The translations under genes and the position numbers were made by a program. From Lewinellaceae bacterium (lineage in GTDB: Bacteria; Bacteroidota; Bacteroidia; Chitinophagales; Saprospiraceae): a stretch of DNA of 64,000 nt. The stretch lies in NCBI GenBank assembly GCA_020636435.1, contig JACJXX010000001.1, positions 434,001-498,000 on the forward strand, in the 5' to 3' direction. Below the pieces are notes generated by a model. The model was not told where the DNA came from, did not search any database, and was given only the letters and a program-made list of their open reading frames with translations. Below, piece by piece: positions 1 to 8,975 of the stretch (positions are counted from its first letter, which is position 1; the number at the start of each line of letters is the position of its first letter).

Positions 1-1367
1 CGGGTGAGTTCGGGCGGAAGGTCCGCAATCTCATTGCCGGTTGCCACTACGAAAACCGGTGCTTTCTTTTCCTGCATCCAATGGAGGAAGGTTCCCATCA
101 CTCGGGTGGACACCCCGGAATCGGAGCTGCTGTTGGTGCGCGGAAAGGCCTTTTCGATCTCATCCAGCCACACGATAACCGGCGCGATGCTCTCGGCGAT
201 GCGGATCGCTTTGCGCATGTTTTCTTCGGATTGGCCGACGATGCCGCCGAAGATTTTGCCGATATCCAGCCGTAGCAGCGGCAGTTTCCAGTTTTTGGCC
301 ACCGCTTTGGCCACCAGGCTTTTTCCGCACCCCGACACCCCGATCAGCAAGACACCCTTAGGCATGGGCAGAGAGATGGTTGCCTCACCTACCTGGATGG
401 CCTGGCCGTAGAAAGCGTCCTTCCTCCGGTCGAGCCACCTGAGGAGGATTTCCAGGCCCCCCACCTGCTCGATACTTATATCGGAGTCGAAGTACTCCAA
501 CATGCCGTCTTTTTGGATAATCTGCCGTTTTTCTTCCAGGACGACATCGATATCGTTCTTGTCAAAAACTCCGTTTCCGGTCATGGATTTTTCTACCACG
601 TATTCTGCTTCTTCAAAGGTCAGGCCCCGGAGCGCGCCCAGCAATTTTTTCCTTTCCTCCAGGGCCAGGTTGATACAATTGTCGCCGTATTGCTTTTTCA
701 AATCCACTTCGCGTTTATCGAGCCATTTCTCCAGTTCTTCAGCCGAGGGAATGTCGTAGTTGACAATTTGCATATAGGTTTTCAATTCGTTGGGGATCAC
801 TTCCACCGGAGAGAGGAAGATTAGGCTCTGCGGCGCTTTTTTCTTTCTGAACCAGTACGAGAAATCCTTCAAGCGCCTGGTCAGGTGAACGTTGAAGCGG
901 CCCGCGCGGTCGTTGCGGTCGATCCAGTAGTGCATGTCGCAAAAGACAAAGAGGATAGTCTGGTAGTCGAAAACTTCCGAGGTCATGTTTTTTTGTTTCC
1001 ACAGAAATTCAATGGCCTCAATAGGATTTCGAAAATCCCCGGTTATTTTGGTCGTGGCCCAGGTGTTTTCAACATCGTTTTTGACGTAGTGGACCAGGCC
1101 GTCGGTCAGGGTCCACTTGACAATTTGATAGGCTTTCGGGGAAGCCAGCACGTCCAGGCGCTCGCTTAATTGTTGCCTTTCCTGCTCGTCGCCGGCCCGG
1201 CTCAGTTGCTCCTGTAGCACTTCCTGCTGGTGTTTGCACATATGATTGGCGACTTTGCACAAACTTTCGAAAACGCGGTCTTCCTCGTAAGAAATGATGG
1301 AAACGACCGGAACCTTTGCCTTGATATTGACGGCGATTTCCAGTTCGATACTATTTAGCCCATTCAT
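1..1367 (-). CDS. AAA+ ATPase, Ycf46-like (partial, 3' end beyond the window)
   Basis: The frame is open from an ATG at 1367 to the left edge (about 455 codons), so the C-terminus is missing. The first ~330 residues are helical and acidic and follow the layout of Ycf46-type AAA proteins, where a non-catalytic N-terminal half precedes one AAA+ module. A Walker A motif (GVSGCGKS, about residue 342) and a Walker B motif (VIVWLDEIEKAF, about residue 395) are intact. The gene starts 18 bp after the stop of the CHAT-pseudokinase-AAA gene and should be its co-transcribed partner. That neighbour carries a second AAA+ module of the same type, so a mixed AAA+ ring is possible (inference). Substrate and function are unknown. 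Confidence 0.85.
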   Translation of the reverse strand, partial: MNGLNSIELEIAVNIKAKVPVVSIISYEEDRVFESLCKVANHMCKHQQEVLQEQLSRAGDEQERQQLSERLDVLASPKAYQIVKWTLTDGLVHYVKNDVENTWATTKITGDFRNPIEAIEFLWKQKNMTSEVFDYQTILFVFCDMHYWIDRNDRAGRFNVHLTRRLKDFSYWFRKKKAPQSLIFLSPVEVIPNELKTYMQIVNYDIPSAEELEKWLDKREVDLKKQYGDNCINLALEERKKLLGALRGLTFEEAEYVVEKSMTGNGVFDKNDIDVVLEEKRQIIQKDGMLEYFDSDISIEQVGGLEILLRWLDRRKDAFYGQAIQVGEATISLPMPKGVLLIGVSGCGKSLVAKAVAKNWKLPLLRLDIGKIFGGIVGQSEENMRKAIRIAESIAPVIVWLDEIEKAFPRTNSSSDSGVSTRVMGTFLHWMQEKKAPVFVVATGNEIADLPPELT

Positions 1368-1385
1368 TCGATTTGCTTTTTTGAG

Positions 1386-4300
1386 TTATTGATAAGGTTT
1401 TTCCTGCCCCCGCTGCTGATCTTGATTGATAATATCTAGGTCGTTTCTGACGAGCCGCACTTCCTTCTTTCTGGGCAATTCTTTCAATACCTCTTCCTGA
1501 GTGGGGTTCAACCGGTTGTCGGCAGCAGCGACAAACATGGTTTCGTGGATAGCTTCTACGATCTCCGCATTGTTGTAAAAATTGGTTTGGGCAGCCAGTT
1601 CGTACAGGTCGAGATGGCCGGTGGAGCGCCCTGCCTTTTCGAAGGCGTATTGTATGAGGGTAACTTTTTCTTCATTGCTGAGATAACCGAAGGAGAACAG
1701 GCGGTCAAAGCGGCCCGCCCGGGTCAGTTCTACGGGCAGCACGGTAATATCCCGTGCGGTCACGATCAGATAGACCAGGCCCTTGCGCTCCTGCAACCAG
1801 GTCAGCAGGGTGTTGAACAGGCGGGAGGTGCCGCCGCTGCCGCCATATACTATGGTGTTGCTCATGCTCTTGTCGATATCGTCGATCCACAGCACGACCG
1901 GGCTAATGGTCTCGGCCATGTGAAGGGCTACCCTCAAGTTGTGTTCTGATGCCCCTAACAAGCCTGTAAACATGCTGCCGAAATCCAGCCGGACGATGGG
2001 CCATTCCAGGGTGCCGGCTATGGCCTTGGCCACGTAGCTCTTCCCGCTGCCGGCGAGGCCCTGGATAAAAATGCCCTTCGGCAGGGGCATGCCCGGATAC
2101 AAGTAAGCCTCGTCCAGGATTTTCTTGGTGAATTTTATCCACAATTTCAGCTCCTCGTAACCGATGACGTCCTGCTCCAAATTGATGGTAGGATGCAGTA
2201 GTTCCAGCAGGCCTTCTTTCCGGATAATGGCCTCTTTGTATTTTTTCAGTTCTTCCAGGCAATGCTCATTCAGCAGGCCGTATTGTGCCATGCTTATTTC
2301 GAGAATGTAGTGAACCTCTGTTTTCGTGAGCCCGCCTGCATGCCAATAAAAGCGTTTGACCAATAGTTCCAGGGGCAGCGATTGCGCGACCGGGTATTGT
2401 TCGATCATCTCCCGAATCTGAGTAAAGGAGAGGGGCAAGGGGTGGAACACCCGGATGTATTTGTGCAGCTCTTCCGGAATGTTGCTGGAATCCGACAGGA
2501 TGATAATGGTGTGCAATATGCCATTTTGCGATATCTTCTTCAGTTTAACTTTAGTATCCTTGACCAACTGAATGAGCGCGCCCTTGGAAAAGGTTTTCTG
2601 GTTACAGATACAGTCGGTGGTAAAATTGTAATGAGGCCCATAGGTCTGGTCGTCCCAAAAGTCGATCTGGTCGTCCGGATTTTCGTAATTGGCCGGGTGT
2701 GCCGCTGCCTGAGAGGGTATAAGCCGCCATCCTTCCCAGTTTTCGCGGCCGTCCTGGCTATCCACGTAAGCGAGCGGGGAATCGTCGAGAAAAGCGGAGA
2801 AGTCCAGCAGTACGAGCATGGTCGAATTGGGCTGTTCTAACAACCAGTTGATGGCGGCTTCGGGTTGGTCCCGGCATTGACCCGGAGCCGTGTTTTCAGG
2901 CAGCCCGGGAACGAGGCCCTGGGTGACGCTCCAGGTATACAAGCTCGTATGGCTGTTCTCGGCAATAGCCTGGAGTTTGTCTAGCGCTTCCATCTCGTCT
3001 ATCGTCTCTATACCCAGTATGCCGCATCCGGCTTTGATAGCCAGTTCGAGGTCCGGCCGGAAACCGCCGGCTTTGGTGTTTTTATCCAGGACGTTTTTCA
3101 GGGCTTTGGCCAGGGTTCCGGCATTAGGGTATTTGCCAGGATCAGTAAAGATGTGGTTTAGCAATTGGATGATCTCGGGCGACAGGCCTTCCCTGTGCTC
3201 ATTGGCCAGGACGGGAAACTGAGGGGCGGACTCGGCCTGCTCTTCCTCTTTTTCGGGGAAAGGGGTGTGACCGGTCAGCAATTCGTACAGGATAACGCCC
3301 AGGGCCCATACATCGGCCGATGAGTTGGTCATGGCTACTTTCCTGAGTACCTGCCCTGGTGCCGAATACTTGAGATAACTTTCCTTGAGTGCGTACCGCT
3401 TGTTGGTAGTCTGCAGGATTTTGAACAGCCCTACGTCCAGGATTTTTACCTGTTTTTTGTCGTCGTCCAGAAAAATATCGGAAGGCGTCAACTCGCCGTG
3501 CACGATCCCTCTTTCGTGGGCGGCACCCAGGGCTTCGGCAGCTTGCATCATCAGTTGACAAATTTCCTGTTCCGGATTATTCTGTGCCGTAAGGGAATAA
3601 TGTTCGGTGATGGGTTGCCCTTTTGCCAGTTCGTGAACTGTATAAAAAATACCCTGTTCTTTACATACGTCATAAATGCGGATCAGCCCTGGATGATCAA
3701 GCTTTTGTTTGAGGCGCGTAAATTCCCGGTACTGCGTTTCGATCTCTTCCTGATTAGTGTTCAGCGTTTGGTTGAGGATGACCTGGGACTCGGGGGTCTT
3801 GTCATCGGAATAAGAAATGGCTGACACGACGATCCGGTAGGGACCCTTGCTTAAAGCCTTCACCACTTCATAAGGCCCTATCTTGTCTCCCTCCCGAATG
3901 GGGTCGTTGTTTTTCATTTGTTTGCGGGTAGTGCCCAGCGTTTGTTCTTCCCGGACCAGGCGTTCGTCCTGTTCTTTGATGACCGGTCCGAGCCACTGGC
4001 CTAGCTGATCGTTCTGTGCCAGTTCCAGGCGCAGTTGCTCTAAAATCTCCTTGGCTTTGTGAGTTTCGCCCTTGGTCCTGGAGCTGTCGGCTTCCGTCAC
4101 CATATTCACGATTTCGCCGAGATGGTCGGACGCATCGTTTGCAATGCTTTCCATGGTTGTTCCCATGAGGTCCGACCCTGGAATGCCGTAGTGGATGTAA
4201 CTGGCGGCATAAGAGCGGCCGTTCACCCCGGAACCGGCAATCGCCTTTTTAGCCTTGTACAAAGATTGGCTGATGGAATTTTTCTGGGTCAGATTTTTGT

Positions 4301-5291
4301 AAAACGCTACGGCCAGCTCGGTGCTTACCGGGTCATCCGGGATGCGGCACAGCGTACCGATAAAGTGCCGGACCCCCTTCTTGTGAAAAGACACCACCAT
4401 GCCTTTCATATCCCATTCTTCTTCGTTTTTACCGCTGTACAAGGTCTGACCGGAACTGCAGGCATTGGCAAAAACCAACAGTGGAAGGGGATGATCGGCA
4501 TTCATGCGGTCGATATCGGCAGCTGTAAACCACTCTCCTTCCTTTAATTTCCAACCCGTTTTTTCTATGTCTTCGTGGTGGGTTTCAGCATGCCCGACGA
4601 AATGCAACACGTCATAACGAGGCAATTCCTTTTTTAACATTTGGAGCGTTGGCCCGTTGATAAAATCTACCTCTACGTTATCCATCCCGTAAAGGGCATT
4701 TTGTATTTTTTGCACCTCGTTGAGTACGTTGGGCAGTTGTTTATCTTCGCAGGAAACAATGAGCACTTTAATGACATCGCCGATGGTGCGGGGAACGGCT
4801 TCGCGGGTATCGCTCCTGATTTCGTACTTGATGGTGCGGCCTAGCTGAAAAACCTCTCCCAGCAGTTGGTTTTTACTCACCGGGCACAGCTCCCATGGGA
4901 CGGCATTTACCTGCCCGGTCAATTGAAAGGTAAGGCTGCGATCGATTTTCTCCAGTAGCGCTTCCTCTTTCTGTTTTTTCAAACTCTTTGCTTTGATCGC
5001 CGCTATTTCTTCATCGACCTTTGCTGCCTTGGCTTTCAGTTCCTCAATAGTACGCTGGGGAAGCAGCTTGTCCAGCATGCCTATACCAAAGGAGATCAGG
5101 TTGTCCATATGGGCATCGCGGCCATAAATAAACCCTTCCAGAATCTGTTGGCCTTCCCGGTTATAAGCTCGGATATCCTCGCTCGATACGCCTTCTTTAG
5201 GCACTATGGAGGTGCTGAGCCCCTGGTTGCTCAACTGTTCTGCATATACCTTATTAGCTTTCTTGGATATGGAAAAAATGGAAGTAGCCAT
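1386..5291 (-). CDS. CHAT protease - pseudokinase - AAA+ ATPase fusion (1301 aa)
   Basis: Three modules are visible. Residues ~60-400 form a CHAT (caspase-like) peptidase: a PWEL motif, a catalytic His near 234 in HFVGHA and a catalytic Cys near 278 in NACSSG, so the protease looks active. Residues ~460-735 have a Ser/Thr-kinase fold (DVWALGVILYELLTGHTPF is clear), but the catalytic motifs are gone: the glycine loop is degenerate, the VAIK lysine is absent, HRDLKPxN reads HGELTPSD, DFG reads DVG and APE reads APG. It is therefore a pseudokinase. Residues ~740-1301 are a Ycf46-like AAA+ module with Walker A GLAGSGKS (~1078), Walker B VVLWIDDID (~1133) and a TRAGRFDR arginine-finger region. No signal peptide or membrane segment is seen. 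It lies between the zinc-finger gene (29 bp upstream) and a second AAA+ gene (18 bp downstream). A signal-gated protease is inferred; the substrate is unknown. Confidence 0.9.
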   Translation of the reverse strand: MATSIFSISKKANKVYAEQLSNQGLSTSIVPKEGVSSEDIRAYNREGQQILEGFIYGRDAHMDNLISFGIGMLDKLLPQRTIEELKAKAAKVDEEIAAIKAKSLKKQKEEALLEKIDRSLTFQLTGQVNAVPWELCPVSKNQLLGEVFQLGRTIKYEIRSDTREAVPRTIGDVIKVLIVSCEDKQLPNVLNEVQKIQNALYGMDNVEVDFINGPTLQMLKKELPRYDVLHFVGHAETHHEDIEKTGWKLKEGEWFTAADIDRMNADHPLPLLVFANACSSGQTLYSGKNEEEWDMKGMVVSFHKKGVRHFIGTLCRIPDDPVSTELAVAFYKNLTQKNSISQSLYKAKKAIAGSGVNGRSYAASYIHYGIPGSDLMGTTMESIANDASDHLGEIVNMVTEADSSRTKGETHKAKEILEQLRLELAQNDQLGQWLGPVIKEQDERLVREEQTLGTTRKQMKNNDPIREGDKIGPYEVVKALSKGPYRIVVSAISYSDDKTPESQVILNQTLNTNQEEIETQYREFTRLKQKLDHPGLIRIYDVCKEQGIFYTVHELAKGQPITEHYSLTAQNNPEQEICQLMMQAAEALGAAHERGIVHGELTPSDIFLDDDKKQVKILDVGLFKILQTTNKRYALKESYLKYSAPGQVLRKVAMTNSSADVWALGVILYELLTGHTPFPEKEEEQAESAPQFPVLANEHREGLSPEIIQLLNHIFTDPGKYPNAGTLAKALKNVLDKNTKAGGFRPDLELAIKAGCGILGIETIDEMEALDKLQAIAENSHTSLYTWSVTQGLVPGLPENTAPGQCRDQPEAAINWLLEQPNSTMLVLLDFSAFLDDSPLAYVDSQDGRENWEGWRLIPSQAAAHPANYENPDDQIDFWDDQTYGPHYNFTTDCICNQKTFSKGALIQLVKDTKVKLKKISQNGILHTIIILSDSSNIPEELHKYIRVFHPLPLSFTQIREMIEQYPVAQSLPLELLVKRFYWHAGGLTKTEVHYILEISMAQYGLLNEHCLEELKKYKEAIIRKEGLLELLHPTINLEQDVIGYEELKLWIKFTKKILDEAYLYPGMPLPKGIFIQGLAGSGKSYVAKAIAGTLEWPIVRLDFGSMFTGLLGASEHNLRVALHMAETISPVVLWIDDIDKSMSNTIVYGGSGGTSRLFNTLLTWLQERKGLVYLIVTARDITVLPVELTRAGRFDRLFSFGYLSNEEKVTLIQYAFEKAGRSTGHLDLYELAAQTNFYNNAEIVEAIHETMFVAAADNRLNPTQEEVLKELPRKKEVRLVRNDLDIINQDQQRGQEKPYQ

Positions 5292-5320
5292 TGCCCTGAT
5301 CTTTGATTTGGATTGACTTT

Positions 5321-6031
5321 TCAGCTTTTTAAGACAAACTGCACTGTACCAATCTTTTCTCTTGCTCTCAGCAGGTTAAGCGCGTAATGGCCAGCGGCTA
5401 AAGGAGGAATGTCATTTTCCTTGTCCCAGAGGCCCTTGCTGTAGACCAGACCTTTCTGGCTATGTTCTATTTCTACCCTCAAATTTTGCCGGGGACCGGA
5501 TTCCGCCTTTTCATCGATGGCAATGCTCATGGAGTAGCTGTTTTCCTTGGGGTCAAACGCCTTGATGCGAAGCATCAGCGTAACGCCCTCCAGTTCCAAG
5601 TCAATCGACTCTGAGTATTCGATAGATGTTCCTCTTACCGGCACGGACGCTAGAATTTTCTCCGACTGGTTATCCAGGAAAAGCTTGAGTTGCTCGTCTA
5701 TCCAGGCAAGGGTGAAATTGAGGCTGGGTAGACTAAGGCCGTTTGGGACAGCAACTGCGGCGGAACCTGTTTCCATCTTAGCCCTGATATCTTCAAAGGT
5801 ATACTGGGCTAGCGGGAAAGTCTTGCCAGGTCTGGAAAGAATAACTGTTCTGAAGTTTTCTATTTCGTCGAAACAGATCTTGCATTGCCTGGCATGTTCC
5901 CAAAGGGATAATAACTCATGACCTAAGGGGCCGTCGCGCCATTCAGCCAATAGCCTAGACTGTCGGGGCGTCAAGTGAGTCCCTTGGCTGGAAGGTTGAT
6001 TGCTGTTGGAAAAGTTCTTATTGGTATCCAT
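5321..6031 (-). CDS. Zinc-finger protein of anti-sigma type with C-terminal beta domain (236 aa)
   Basis: The N-terminal third has His46-x3-Cys50-x2-Cys53 (HARQCKIC), the metal-binding arrangement of ZAS anti-sigma factors. It follows a helix preceded by LTPRQSRLLAEW. The rest (about residues 100-236) alternates hydrophobic and polar residues as in a beta sandwich. No transmembrane helix is visible, so unlike most anti-sigma factors it should be cytosolic. It lies between an ECF-type sigma factor gene (51 bp upstream) and the CHAT fusion (29 bp downstream) in the same direction. By analogy with sigma/anti-sigma pairs it may bind the sigma factor, and it is the obvious candidate substrate of the CHAT protease. 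Both roles are inference; the family was not recognised beyond the motif. Confidence 0.75.
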   Translation of the reverse strand: MDTNKNFSNSNQPSSQGTHLTPRQSRLLAEWRDGPLGHELLSLWEHARQCKICFDEIENFRTVILSRPGKTFPLAQYTFEDIRAKMETGSAAVAVPNGLSLPSLNFTLAWIDEQLKLFLDNQSEKILASVPVRGTSIEYSESIDLELEGVTLMLRIKAFDPKENSYSMSIAIDEKAESGPRQNLRVEIEHSQKGLVYSKGLWDKENDIPPLAAGHYALNLLRAREKIGTVQFVLKS

Positions 6032-6082
6032 GAATTTCGATTGTTAGGTTAAGAATCAGACATTGCACAAGGTTCCATCTGC

Positions 6083-6925
6083 TTATGATTGGTCCAAATC
6101 AACCCATCTGGGGATAAATTTTGATTTTTCCAGGCCTTCCTTTTCAATAAACGCTTTGGTAGCAGCGCATCCTTTTTTAATCCATTCGGATAGCGGCTCG
6201 TTGGTCAATGCAAGAATTTGCCTGATCTCCTCCAGGGAACGGTACTGGGCATGCAAGGAGAAAGCTTTTTTAGCCGTATCATTTAGGTCGTCGTTTTCCT
6301 CGAACCGGATGTTCTCCCGGTATTTCTTTAGCAAGGGCCGGATATCGTAATCCAGGCCATTGGCGATGAGCGCCCTGCGCAATAAGCGCGTCCCGTCGCT
6401 GATCCAGTTCCCGACCGTGCCCATTTTCACTTGTAACGCTTCTGCAATTTCGCGCTGTTTTAACGCCCCAAGTTTACTGAGCCGGAGTACTTCCAGGGCT
6501 TGCCGGTTGTTTTCCGGGTCTCTGGTAATGTGGAGCCCGCTGATGGCTTGCTCGATCAGCTCCGCGTTGGAATATTCTTCTGGCCATACCTTATGGTGGT
6601 TGTTCGTGCTGTCGTCCAGGTTTACAGCCAGTATGCGGCCCTTTCTATGGTTTTCGTAAACAACATGATGAACAACCTTCCATATCCATGACCTTATGCT
6701 GTCCGGATTTTTCAAGTCTTTCAGGTGGAGAAAGATCTTGATCCAAATTTCCTGGCCGTAATCCTCGCGATCTTCTTTACTACTAACACCCAGTTTGATC
6801 AGTAACAGGATAATGTAGTCGTTAAATTCATCAAAAAGGACACGCAGGGCATCCTCATCGCCTGTGATGCAGGCCTCTATAAGGTCGGCTAGGGTTGACC
6901 ATAATTTATCCTTGTACCTAAACAT
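6083..6925 (-). CDS. ECF-type RNA polymerase sigma factor with C-terminal extension (280 aa)
   Basis: Region 2 spans roughly residues 15-96, with the typical DYGQEIWIKIFLHL and SIRSWIWKVVHH core-binding helices. Region 4 is a helix-turn-helix at about 152-187 (LKQREIAEALQVKMGTVGNW). At 280 residues it is about 90 longer than a minimal ECF factor. The extension contains a second helix-turn-helix-like stretch (SLEEIRQILALTNEPLSEWI, ~230-249). It is the first gene of a four-gene minus-strand unit with the zinc-finger protein, the CHAT-pseudokinase-AAA fusion and a second AAA+ ATPase. It should direct transcription of an unknown regulon, possibly including its own operon. Base composition is slightly lower in GC than the metabolic genes. 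Confidence 0.85.
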   Translation of the reverse strand: MFRYKDKLWSTLADLIEACITGDEDALRVLFDEFNDYIILLLIKLGVSSKEDREDYGQEIWIKIFLHLKDLKNPDSIRSWIWKVVHHVVYENHRKGRILAVNLDDSTNNHHKVWPEEYSNAELIEQAISGLHITRDPENNRQALEVLRLSKLGALKQREIAEALQVKMGTVGNWISDGTRLLRRALIANGLDYDIRPLLKKYRENIRFEENDDLNDTAKKAFSLHAQYRSLEEIRQILALTNEPLSEWIKKGCAATKAFIEKEGLEKSKFIPRWVDLDQS

Positions 6926-7078
6926 ATCTTAGATTTATGGTTGACGTATATCTAGGTTGTAAGCCTTGGTATAGCTTGCTATAGAAATGATTTGTGCCGA
7001 CCACTTACTTAAATGATGCGGTGGCGGTCTTTTTTCTTGGCATTTTTCCAAAAAAATGGTCCAGACGCCAATAAACGG
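6926..7078. other. Short AT-rich spacer upstream of the sigma-factor operon
   Basis: This 150-bp stretch between the sigma-factor start and the left end of the IS1182-type element must hold the promoter of the sigma/CHAT unit unless the IS has displaced it. No clear TAnnTTTG box is seen on the minus strand, which would fit control by an alternative sigma factor (inference). Confidence 0.4.
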
Positions 7079-8731
7079 CAGTTTGTGCCAAAACACCCCT
7101 CAATATAGGTTTTTTCACGCTCTGGCGCACCATGTCACGCCAGAGCAGGCAAGCTTTTTGAATTTCGCATTTCGCAACGAGGCCCTCCACCGTGCAACAG
7201 AGCGCCAAAACGCGATAAAAAGCCTTCGGAGGCGCTCAATAACACCCCGTACGCCAAGTATGGATATAGTACGCCTCAGGTTGTAACAAAAGAAAACCGG
7301 GCCCAGCTCCCCGTCTACCTTTTCCATGCCTCTCAGCAGCGTGTAGGTATAGCCCCATGCCCTCTTTATCGTCCCATAAGGATGCTCTACTATCTCTTGG
7401 CGCTTTCGGTAATATCCTCTTCGAGCTTCTACCCGCAGCCGGTTGGCGTCGACATATTCCTGGTATTCCGAGCGCTCGATTAGCCGCCCCATCTTGTTTT
7501 TTGTGCATGCCTGCCGTACCGGGCACTCTGCGCATGCTTTCGTTTTATAGTGCTTTACCCTGTAATCCGCATTGCCTTTAGCATAAAACCTGCCGTTGGT
7601 ATGCAAGTCATACCCCTGAGGGCAAATGTAATAATCGCCCTGGCCGATGTATATAAAATCCTTTGCCTGATAGCCCTCCTCCGGGCTATTGCCCGGGGTG
7701 CTTGACGCAGGCGAAGCGATATATGTGTCAATCCCGTCCTCTGCGCAGGCAGCCAGTTCGCTGCCGGTGTGGTAGCCTTTATCTCCCAATGCATCCAATT
7801 TGTCCACCTTCAGGGCTTGCTTTGCCCCTTTGGCTGCCGAATACAGGGCATGGGCGTCGTTCTCGTTTGTCGTTTGGTAGTGTATCAATAGCTTGTGCTT
7901 TGCGTCGGTGGCTGTTTGGGCCGAATAGCACACTTCCACAATATCCCGGTGCAGGGCAAGGGCTCGCGCGTCCGGGTCTGTAGTGGATACCTGCTTTTCC
8001 CCGCTTTGCTCCAATTGTTTTTCCAGCGCCCTGTATTTGGCCAGCCGTTCCAGCTGCACGGTAGTATTCGCTAATGCCTGCTGTTTGCGCGCCCAGCCCT
8101 CCGAGCCTCCTTCTTCGTCCGCCTCGCCCATCTCTTTCATGTGCTGTCGGATCTTGTTGGCAATATAGTTCTGATGACGGTGAATTTTCTTTGCGTTGTA
8201 GTTGTTTTTTTTGCTGTTCTGCGCACGCAGTTTCACCGAATCTACTCCAACGGTTTTCCCCTCAAGCAAACCCCAATTATTCAAACTTTGTACATAGTGC
8301 TGAAATAACTTGCGCAGGCTTTTTGGGTGCTCCGCCCGGAAGCGCGCTATCCTCCGCCAGGATGGCTTCAGCCCTTTTAACAACCACCACAATTCTATAT
8401 TCACCTCGCAAGCCCACTCCAATTGCCGCGAACTGCGCATCCGGTGCAGGTAACCATATATGTACAGCTTGAGCAAATCCCCGGGATGGTAGGGCGGCCG
8501 CCCCGTTTCTTCCGGCACCACGTGGTTGAAGCCCAACTCCTCTAAATCCAAGGATTCCACGTAGGCGTCGATTAATCGAACTGGGTTGTCTTGCGCTATG
8601 TGCTCTTCCAGGTTGAGCCGGATGGGCTTCGTCCGGCTGCTGCCTTCTCGATGGCCCATTGTATTGATTTTTGATCCAATATCAAGTTAATTCCTTTTTC
8701 CTTTAAAAAAAATGACTTTTGGCACGGCCTG
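7079..8731 (-). mobile_element. IS1182-family insertion sequence, complete, with 4-bp flanking repeat
   Basis: The transposase gene is bounded by imperfect inverted ends that both begin CAG and share GTGCCAAAA (7085-7093; reverse complement at 8717-8725), with about 13 of 18 positions matching. Directly outside, the same four bases ACGG occur at 7075-7078 and 8732-8735, a likely target duplication. The total length is 1653 bp. It sits just upstream of the sigma/CHAT operon. Confidence 0.7.
7115..8659 (-). CDS. IS1182-family DDE transposase (514 aa)
   Basis: The protein has the N-terminal layout of IS1182 transposases (RLIDAYVESLDLEELGF, then YHPGDLLKLYIYGYLHRMRSSRQLE), a DDE catalytic region and a Cys-rich insert (CPQGYD, CAECPVRQACTKNK) followed by the KRAWGYTYTLLRGMEKVDGE terminal block. 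It catalyses cut-and-paste transposition of the element. The length matches the family and no frameshift is seen, so it may be active. The ATG at 8659 fits the family start. The stop lies 36 bp inside the left end of the element. Confidence 0.92.
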   Translation of the reverse strand: MGHREGSSRTKPIRLNLEEHIAQDNPVRLIDAYVESLDLEELGFNHVVPEETGRPPYHPGDLLKLYIYGYLHRMRSSRQLEWACEVNIELWWLLKGLKPSWRRIARFRAEHPKSLRKLFQHYVQSLNNWGLLEGKTVGVDSVKLRAQNSKKNNYNAKKIHRHQNYIANKIRQHMKEMGEADEEGGSEGWARKQQALANTTVQLERLAKYRALEKQLEQSGEKQVSTTDPDARALALHRDIVEVCYSAQTATDAKHKLLIHYQTTNENDAHALYSAAKGAKQALKVDKLDALGDKGYHTGSELAACAEDGIDTYIASPASSTPGNSPEEGYQAKDFIYIGQGDYYICPQGYDLHTNGRFYAKGNADYRVKHYKTKACAECPVRQACTKNKMGRLIERSEYQEYVDANRLRVEARRGYYRKRQEIVEHPYGTIKRAWGYTYTLLRGMEKVDGELGPVFFCYNLRRTISILGVRGVIERLRRLFIAFWRSVARWRASLRNAKFKKLACSGVTWCARA

Positions 8732-8975
8732 ACGGTCCAAATACTCAAATTCCCCAAACGTGCACCCTCAAAGCAACATTGCCATAAGTTGATATCTGCC
8801 ATATGGTTTAGGTTTTAATTGCTTGTAAGAAAAAGGTAGATTTTGGCATTTCAAAGGACAAATAATTAAATTTGTGACCAATTTTGTTCATTTATCTACC
8901 TAAATAGAGTAGTTTAAGAAGTTGTATTTCAAAGCAATACAACAGTATTTGATATTTCAAAGTGTGACCAGTAAA
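8732..8975. other. AT-rich intergenic region
   Basis: No gene is seen in the 244 bp between the right end of the IS1182-type element and the next start codon. It is AT-rich, with a short inverted pair aggtag/ctacct near 8831 and 8897, and must contain the promoter of the downstream plus-strand gene. Confidence 0.4.
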
